A DNA stretch of 64,000 nt from Planococcus chinensis (GTDB lineage Bacteria; Bacillota; Bacilli; Bacillales_A; Planococcaceae): contig NZ_JABWTK010000001.1 in assembly GCF_020071995.1 (NCBI RefSeq), forward strand, positions 1 through 64,000, written 5' to 3'. The translations under genes were made by a program, and so were the position numbers. The notes beneath the pieces were generated by a model that saw only the letters and a list, made by a program, of their open reading frames with translations, did not search any database and had not been told where the DNA came from. Below are positions 58,563-64,000 of the stretch, piece after piece. Numbering within the stretch: position 1 is the first letter of the stretch; every line of letters begins with the position of its first letter.

Positions 58563-59060
58563 ATGAAGCAATTCTATATCAAACAAAAAGTCTTCAGCCT
58601 AAGCGGCAAATTTACGGTGAAAGATCAGCAGGAACAGGACGTGTATTACGTAGAAGGGAGTTTTATGCAAATTCCAAAGACGTTTTCCATCCTGAACACC
58701 AAAAGGGATGAAGTCGCACTGATTACGAAAAAAACCTTCAGTTTCCTGCCGAAGTTTTTCGTGGAAGTGAATGGCCGGGAAGCTTTGGCGATCAAGAAGG
58801 AATTCACTTTCTTAAAGGCCCGTTACACGATTGAAGGGGCAGGCTTGGATGTCCAGGGGAATTGGTGGGACATGGATTTTCAAATTTTACAGAACGGCGA
58901 AGTGGTCGGCCAGGTAAGCAAAGAATGGTTTACCTGGGGCGACAGCTATAAAGTACAGGTATTGGATGAAGAAATGGAGACCGTAGTGATTGCGTTAGTT
59001 GTGGCCATTGACTGCGTCAAAGCGGACCAGGCGGCGGCTTCTTCGGCAGCTGCGACGTAA
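58563..59060 (+). CDS. LURP-one-related/YxjI-like protein
   Basis: The 165-residue beta-rich protein begins MKQFYIKQKVFSLSGKFTVKD and continues VEGSFMQIPKTFSILN, the pattern of LURP-one-related (Tubby-like barrel) proteins. The function is unknown in bacteria. ATG 58563 is preceded by AAAGGAGGTCCACCC, an almost perfect anti-16S match. It is convergent with the VOC gene at 59151. Confidence 0.85.
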   Translation: MKQFYIKQKVFSLSGKFTVKDQQEQDVYYVEGSFMQIPKTFSILNTKRDEVALITKKTFSFLPKFFVEVNGREALAIKKEFTFLKARYTIEGAGLDVQGNWWDMDFQILQNGEVVGQVSKEWFTWGDSYKVQVLDEEMETVVIALVVAIDCVKADQAAASSAAAT

Positions 59061-59090
59061 GGTCAACCTCATTTAACAAGATTCCTATAG

Positions 59091-59138
59091 AAAAGGCAAT
59101 TTGCATCCTGCTTGTAGGGTATGCAGATTGCCTTTTCA
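59091..59138. terminator. Terminator between convergent genes
   Basis: AAAAGGCAATTTGCAT and ATGCAGATTGCCTTTT pair with one mismatch, flanked by A and T runs. Confidence 0.85.
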
Positions 59139-59150
59139 TTTTTCCATTTT

Positions 59151-59522
59151 TTATCGATGCTGATCAAACAATATCGGATTTCCGTCCGGATCTTCGATGG
59201 AAAAGCTGGCAGGGCCATGTGTTGTTTCATCGACCACGGTAGTGAAGGGGATTCCTTCAGCCTTCAGCTTTTTTTGAATGCTGCGGATGTCTTCGAAAGC
59301 CTCAAGGTTCTGCGCATTTTCATCCCATCCTGGATTAAACGTCAGTATATTTTTTTCAAACATCCCTTGAAATAAACCAATCACCGTTTTGCCATTTTTC
59401 ATGATGAGCCAATTTTGATCGATATCGCCGCTGAATACTTCAAATCCGATTTTTTCATAAAACGCTTTGGATGCATGAATATCTTTTACATTAAGACTGA
59501 GTGAAAAAGCACCTAATTGCAT
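59151..59522 (-). CDS. VOC family (glyoxalase-like) protein
   Basis: The 123-residue protein has two beta-alpha-beta modules, with SLSLNVKDIHASKAFYEKIGFEVF at the start and FSIEDPDGNPILFDQH at the end. VOC proteins bind a metal and act as dioxygenases, glyoxalases or drug-binding proteins; the substrate is not evident. It stands between convergent and divergent neighbours as a single gene. Confidence 0.88.
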   Translation of the reverse strand: MQLGAFSLSLNVKDIHASKAFYEKIGFEVFSGDIDQNWLIMKNGKTVIGLFQGMFEKNILTFNPGWDENAQNLEAFEDIRSIQKKLKAEGIPFTTVVDETTHGPASFSIEDPDGNPILFDQHR

Positions 59523-59722
59523 GAATGTCGCCTCCGCTTTGTTTTTATACTGTACCTGTTTTTGAAAAAAACGCTGCTGTATTATTCAAGAAAAGAACCC
59601 CAAATTCCTGCATTGCTTCTTTCCAAATTCCCCCTGGGTTAATTCATAAAAAAACGGCGTTTTTCTTTTCGGATTGTGCTACATTAAAAGAAAAATGTAA
59701 CCGATAAAGAAGGTAGCGACCC

Positions 59723-61288
59723 TTGACTTCCCAATTGACCACCTATGTCACGTTAATATGCACATCCGGTGTGCTGAATTTGTATTTATTTTTATACGTC
59801 TTCTTGAAACGCCATCATTACAGTAAAATTGCCGTCTTGTTTATGCTTTATACAGCATCCATCAGCATTTATTGCTTTGCCGCTGCTATGGGCTTATTGG
59901 CTGCCAACTTGGGGCAGATGAAGTTTTGGACAACGGTCCAGTATATCGGCATGCCGGTTTCTTCCCCGTTAGGCCTATTGTTCATCATGTACTATCTTGG
60001 TATCCAAGTGACTTGCAAAAGAGCCGCAGCCCTCCTTCTGATCCCGCTTATATCTTTCATTATGGTGGCTACGAACGACTGGCATCATTTGCATTACCGG
60101 TCTTTCGAAATTGATGCCGCACTGGGTATTCCTTTTATCTACCAGGAAATCGGACCGTGGTACGCCGTCCACGGCATTTTTACATTCGCATGCATGTTTG
60201 CAGCTTTTTCGCTGCTGGTTTTCCGGTGGAGGGAAACAGCCAAAACGTATCGGCTGCAGCTGGTTGCGTTGGCGTTTGGACAACTGATTCCGATGTCGTC
60301 GTCCTTTTTATACTTGGTTGGAGTTGCGCCTCCTGGAATTGATCCGGTGCCAATGGTGCTGTGGATTTCTTCTGTCTTGTATTTATGGGCCATCAATTCA
60401 TCCCGTCTGTTTACAATAATGCCGATTGCCAAAGATGTGATTTTCAATAGCATCAATGATGGAGTGATGGTCCTCGATGAGTCAAACCGGCTCATTGAGT
60501 TTAATCAAGCATGTCGGCACAATTGGCCGAAGTTGAACAAAACGATGTACGGGACAGACTTTGAACTTTTGTGGGTCGAATTGACGGGCTCTCCGTTTCC
60601 GTTGAAGCTGGAGACGGATGCAAAAACCCAGGAATTGAAACTCCCGCAATCTGAACAAGTTTTCCAAGTCCGGAATTCACCGCTCGAGCAATCTGGAAAT
60701 AAAAAAGGGCAATTGCTTATTTTTACAGACATCACCGAATTGAAAAAGCTTCAAGAAAAATTGGAGCAACAGGCTTACACGGACGAACTGACGCAAATCT
60801 ACAATCGCCGTGCCTTTTTGCAGCAATGCGAGCTGGAATTCAAAGCAGCAAAAGAAAACTCGATGCCTTTTAGCGTCATACTTATGGATATCGATCATTT
60901 CAAACGGGTCAATGACACGTATGGACATGCCATAGGGGACCAGCTGCTGATGCATGTAGTGAGAGTATGCCAAGCACAATTGACGGAAGGACAGATTTTT
61001 GCCCGGTACGGCGGGGAAGAGTTTGTCCTGGCCTTGAAAGCTTATTCAAGAAAAGAAGCAGAGGCACTAGCCCACAGGCTTCGTAAAGGCATAGAAAGCC
61101 AGCCGTTCTTTATGGGGAAAGAAGCTATTTCTGTCACCTTGAGTTTAGGTGTAGCGGAAATGCCGAATGAGCCGGAGGGAAAGCTTTTTCAGCTGTTGAA
61201 CCAGGCAGATCAAGCTCTTTATATGGCAAAGGAAGAAGGCCGCAATCGAGTAATGGTGTATACTGCGAAACAACAACTCCAATCTTGA
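59723..61288 (+). CDS. Membrane diguanylate cyclase (7TM-PAS-GGDEF)
   Basis: In the 521-residue protein the N-terminal half has about seven or eight membrane segments of the histidine-kinase N-terminal 7TM type (to about 225). A PAS domain (VIFNSINDGVMVLDESNRLIEF) follows, then a GGDEF domain with intact active loop GGEEF at 430-434 and DIDHFKRVNDTYGH. It should make cyclic-di-GMP. An RxxD inhibitory site upstream of the loop is not obvious. TTG 59723 follows AAGGTAG. Confidence 0.92.
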   Translation: MTSQLTTYVTLICTSGVLNLYLFLYVFLKRHHYSKIAVLFMLYTASISIYCFAAAMGLLAANLGQMKFWTTVQYIGMPVSSPLGLLFIMYYLGIQVTCKRAAALLLIPLISFIMVATNDWHHLHYRSFEIDAALGIPFIYQEIGPWYAVHGIFTFACMFAAFSLLVFRWRETAKTYRLQLVALAFGQLIPMSSSFLYLVGVAPPGIDPVPMVLWISSVLYLWAINSSRLFTIMPIAKDVIFNSINDGVMVLDESNRLIEFNQACRHNWPKLNKTMYGTDFELLWVELTGSPFPLKLETDAKTQELKLPQSEQVFQVRNSPLEQSGNKKGQLLIFTDITELKKLQEKLEQQAYTDELTQIYNRRAFLQQCELEFKAAKENSMPFSVILMDIDHFKRVNDTYGHAIGDQLLMHVVRVCQAQLTEGQIFARYGGEEFVLALKAYSRKEAEALAHRLRKGIESQPFFMGKEAISVTLSLGVAEMPNEPEGKLFQLLNQADQALYMAKEEGRNRVMVYTAKQQLQS

Positions 61289-61311
61289 ATATCGAATGTA
61301 TTTATTAAAAG

Positions 61312-61348
61312 GAAAAAGAGATTGGGCTGTCCAATCTCTTTGTTTTAT
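61312..61348 (+). terminator. Terminator after the diguanylate cyclase gene
   Basis: AAAGAGATTGG and CCAATCTCTTT enclose GCTGT, followed by GTTTTATTTT. Confidence 0.92.
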
Positions 61349-61856
61349 TTTACAGGGAAACTCTGGCGCTTTAAAAAGCATTATGTTTAAAGGGTTACAA
61401 GCTTGCAACTTAAGGTTGCGCCTTAGTGTACCTAGAACTAGCTTTATTTCAACGAGACCTTCTTTAATACTGAAATTGTGATGAAGGCGATGAGAAAGAT
61501 GATTTTTAGCGAACGCTTAAAGGGAATCGGCGGCATCGGCAGTAACAAATTGAAAACAAAAAATCGCTGAGCTGCCTCATCCAGCGATTTATCGCCTAAA
61601 AGAAGATAACAAAGCCCAGTTCCCGAAAAAGTGGAAAAGGGCTTTGTTTTTCTATGTTTTTCGAGTTTTTTAAACGGACTTTTCCATTCAAATCCCGTAT
61701 AATAGAAGATGTTTGAATACGTAAATAATAACCATTCGCTGTGATGTAGTTAGTATAAAGACAGAAAAAGTGCGGTTTTTGGCCATTTTCGGAATTTCCT
61801 GAGCCGGAAGATTTGCATTCGATCTGCCAACAATAGAGTAGAAAAGGAAGGTTATA
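61349..61856. other. Intergenic region before mqo
   Basis: About 500 bases without a convincing gene. It holds two further hairpins: AAATCGCTG/CAGCGATTT (61561-61590), with a T tail on the minus strand, and AACAAAGCCC/GGGCTTTGTT (61608-61648), with a T tail on the plus strand. A TATAAT (about 61700) could be the mqo -10; no good -35 is seen. The mqo ribosome-binding site AAGGAAGG is at its end. Confidence 0.6.
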
Positions 61857-63377
61857 ATGGGCAACCAACAAAATAAGAAAGACATTATTTTAATCGGTGC
61901 TGGAATTATGAGTGCCACTTTGGGATCAATGATCAAAGAATTGGCACCGGAATGGAACGTCAAAGTATTTGAAAAGCTTGAACAGGCAGGAGCAGAAAGT
62001 TCCAATGAATGGAACAACGCCGGTACCGGCCACGCTGCTCTTTGCGAGCTTAACTATACGCCAGAGAAAGAAGACGGCACCGTTGAGATCAAAAAAGCGA
62101 TCAATATCAACGAGCAGTTCCAGCTTTCAAGACAGTTCTGGTCTTTCCTTGTGAAAAACAAACGCATCGCCAACCCTCAGGATTTTATCATGTCTATTCC
62201 GCATATGAGTCTGGTACAAGGGGAAGACAATGTAAACTTTCTGAACAAACGTTTTGAAGCTTTGTCGAAAAACCCATTGTTCCACGGAATGGAATTTTCC
62301 GATAACCCTGAAAAACTGAAAGAATGGATTCCTTTGATTATGGAAGGCCGGACTGTGGACGAGCCGATTGCTGCAACAAAAATCGACTCCGGAACAGACG
62401 TCAACTTTGGTGCATTGACTAAAATGCTATTTGAGCATTTGAAAGAGCAAGATGTGGAGATCAATTACAACCACACAGTAAAAGACATCAAACGCAGCGG
62501 CGACGGCAAATGGGAAGTTAAAGTGCTGGACACTGCTGACGATAAAATCAAATACCATAACGCTGACTTCGTATTTATCGGCGGCGGAGGCGGAAGCCTT
62601 CCATTGCTTCAAAAAACAGGCATTCCTGAATCCAAGCATATTGGCGGCTTCCCGGTAAGCGGGCTGTTCCTGGTTTGTAAAGATCCGGAAATCGTCGAGC
62701 AGCATCATGCAAAAGTGTACGGCAAAGCGAAGCTTGGTGCTCCGCCGATGTCCGTTCCTCACTTGGATACACGTTTTATCGACAACAAAAAATCCTTGTT
62801 GTTCGGACCGTTTGCCGGCTTCTCTCCGAAGTTCCTGAAAACAGGCTCGAACATGGACTTGATTGGTTCAGTTAAACCGAATAACGTCTTCACCATGCTT
62901 GCAGCAGGAGCGAAAGAAATGTCCTTGACCAAGTATTTGGTTCAGCAAGTATTGCTGTCGAATGAAAAGCGCGTTGAAGAACTGCGTGAATTCATCCCGA
63001 ATGCCAAAGTGGAAGATTGGGATGTAGTTGTCGCTGGACAGCGCGTTCAAGTCATCAAAGACACCGACAAAGGCAAAGGAACGCTTCAGTTCGGTACGGA
63101 AATCGTAACAGCTGAAGACGGATCGATTGCAGCACTTCTTGGTGCTTCTCCAGGAGCTTCAACTGCAGTGCATGCGATGCTTGAGATTTTTGAAAAATGC
63201 TTCCCAGAACAAATCAATAGCTGGGAGCCGAAAATCAAAGAAATGATTCCGTCTTACGGCGTTTCCTTGATGGAAAATCCGGAACTTCTCCGTGAAGTCC
63301 ACAAAACAACAGCCGAGACGCTTCAGTTAGAAGACGAACTTGCTTCGATGGCGAAAGAAGAAGTACTAAGCAAATAA
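61857..63377 (+). CDS. mqo: Malate:quinone oxidoreductase
   Basis: This membrane-associated FAD enzyme oxidises malate to oxaloacetate and reduces quinone. The 506-residue protein shows the FAD motif [13 protein letters not shown] (GxGxxS, from residue 14), [20 protein letters not shown], and [18 protein letters not shown], all MQO hallmarks. ATG 61857 follows AAGGAAGG. It is a single-gene unit ending at a terminator. Confidence 0.97.
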   Translation: MGNQQNKKDIILIGAGIMSATLGSMIKELAPEWNVKVFEKLEQAGAESSNEWNNAGTGHAALCELNYTPEKEDGTVEIKKAININEQFQLSRQFWSFLVKNKRIANPQDFIMSIPHMSLVQGEDNVNFLNKRFEALSKNPLFHGMEFSDNPEKLKEWIPLIMEGRTVDEPIAATKIDSGTDVNFGALTKMLFEHLKEQDVEINYNHTVKDIKRSGDGKWEVKVLDTADDKIKYHNADFVFIGGGGGSLPLLQKTGIPESKHIGGFPVSGLFLVCKDPEIVEQHHAKVYGKAKLGAPPMSVPHLDTRFIDNKKSLLFGPFAGFSPKFLKTGSNMDLIGSVKPNNVFTMLAAGAKEMSLTKYLVQQVLLSNEKRVEELREFIPNAKVEDWDVVVAGQRVQVIKDTDKGKGTLQFGTEIVTAEDGSIAALLGASPGASTAVHAMLEIFEKCFPEQINSWEPKIKEMIPSYGVSLMENPELLREVHKTTAETLQLEDELASMAKEEVLSK

Positions 63378-63386
63378 TACGTAAAT

Positions 63387-63425
63387 GAACCTTCATTCCT
63401 TTTCGGGATGGAGGTTCTTTTTTTA
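63387..63425 (+). terminator. Terminator after mqo
   Basis: GAACCTTCATTCC and GGGATGGAGGTTC pair with small interruptions, followed by seven T. Confidence 0.88.
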
Positions 63426-63507
63426 TTCATCGAGAAGTGTTTACATGGATGATTAGTTGTTTTAATATTCAGAATATATATGTTCAACTAACGAAGGAGG
63501 GAAACCA

Positions 63508-63888
63508 ATGATCGATAAACTTGGGCAAGTGATGCTGTATGTCAATGACCAGGAGGAGGCTAAACGGTTTTGGACAGAGGCAGTCGGTTTTCAAGTGGTT
63601 GCAGAACAGGCGACAGGCGGCATGAGATGGGTTGAAGTTGCGCCGAATAGCGGAGCTGGCACAACGCTTGTTCTGCATAACAAAGAAGCTGTCGCGAGCA
63701 TGTCGCCAGGCTTGAACCTGGGAACGCCTTCGCTGATGTTTTATACAGACAAGCTCGATCAATTGCATAACCGCCTGTCAGAACAGGGCATTACCGTTGG
63801 GGAAATCGATGAGATGCCATTTGGGCGTGTGTTCAATTTCGCCGACCGGGAAGAAAATTATTTTGCGGTGATGGAGAAAAAGGCATAG
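63508..63888 (+). CDS. VOC family (glyoxalase/bleomycin-resistance-like) protein
   Basis: The 126-residue protein begins MIDKLGQVMLYVNDQEEAKRFWTEAVGF and continues MRWVEVAPNSG and SLMFYTDKLDQLHNRLSEQGI, with a final NFADREENYFAVME. This is the paired-module VOC pattern. The ligand is unknown. ATG 63508 follows GAAGGAGGGAAACCA. Confidence 0.9.
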   Translation: MIDKLGQVMLYVNDQEEAKRFWTEAVGFQVVAEQATGGMRWVEVAPNSGAGTTLVLHNKEAVASMSPGLNLGTPSLMFYTDKLDQLHNRLSEQGITVGEIDEMPFGRVFNFADREENYFAVMEKKA

Positions 63889-63918
63889 TGCAAAGAATTT
63901 ATAAGTGAAAAAAGGACA

Positions 63919-63970
63919 AAAAGAACGTTCGCCGAGGATTGGAAACCGGTACGGACGTTCTTTGTTTTTC
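63919..63970 (+). terminator. Terminator at the window end
   Basis: AAAGAACGTTCG and CGGACGTTCTTT pair around a larger loop, followed by GTTTTTC. The last 30 bases hold nothing further. Confidence 0.8.
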
Positions 63971-64000
63971 TATAAAGAAGGTTTGGCTTATTTATAAAGT

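Noticed and set aside
61430-61600. Minus-strand hydrophobic peptide fragment in the gap before mqo
   Set aside because: About 50 codons read like a membrane-protein end, but a terminator-like hairpin lies within it, no start is visible, and nothing upstream continues it.

Overview
The window is the replication-origin region of a Gram-positive, low-to-moderate GC Bacillales chromosome. Gene order (16S rRNA, gyrA, gyrB, remB, recF, yaaA, dnaN, dnaA, oriC, rpmH, rnpA, yidC, jag, mnmE, mnmG, rsmG, noc, parA, parB ... walRKHIJ, htrA, rlmH) follows the Bacillus subtilis plan. The M23 peptidase before walR, the absence of spore genes in the parB-ychF and rplI-purA intervals, mqo, and two intergenic repeat families point to Planococcaceae (Planococcus-like). 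The family call is from recognition, not from a search.

Layout. 1-331: 5' end of a 16S rRNA gene on the minus strand, with its promoter. 881-9787: replication genes on the minus strand, reading away from the origin. 8286-10143: a two-part oriC, with one DnaA-box cluster upstream of dnaA and one between dnaA and dnaN. The second carries an AT-rich stretch and DnaA-trio triplets. 10466-20030: the plus-strand replichore arm with RNase P protein, membrane insertase, tRNA-modification genes and the noc/parA/parB segregation genes. Three parS and two Noc-binding sites lie in the window. 20102-32137: DUF554, an MscS channel, DUF951, ychF, the rpsF-ssb-rpsR operon, the yybS-gdpP-rplI-dnaB operon and purA. 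32848-41277: a secreted M23 peptidase, the walRKHI-walJ cell-wall stress operon and htrA. 41864-43586: a DinB-family protein, a CxxH/CxxC protein inside a second DnaA-box cluster, and rlmH.

From 43586 to the end the content is accessory. The 3' end of rlmH, GAGCCTTATCATAAGTAA, is echoed 3.4 kb downstream as GAACCGTATCATAAGTAA. This is the arrangement left by SCC (staphylococcal cassette chromosome) integration. The bracketed segment carries a DUF1846 gene, a lone tandem-TerD gene and a 24-codon stub, but no ccr recombinase. It is the strongest candidate here for an undescribed element. Beyond it lie an NAD(P)-binding protein, a DUF4317 protein (with a decayed copy of its 3' end 2.5 kb away), a formaldehyde-dehydrogenase/HbpS-like pair divergent from an HxlR regulator, ahpC-ahpF with a PerR-like box, a glycerate transporter/kinase pair, several small stress-type proteins, a membrane diguanylate cyclase and malate:quinone oxidoreductase.

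Two intergenic repeat families stand out. One is a hairpin element (16270-16452 and 23241-23435) whose outer stems covary between copies. The other is bounded by GCAAACCAGC/GCTGGTTTGC inverted repeats (32227-32376 and 41359-41640), with one copy behind purA and one behind htrA. All function calls rest on reading the proteins directly; no database search was possible.
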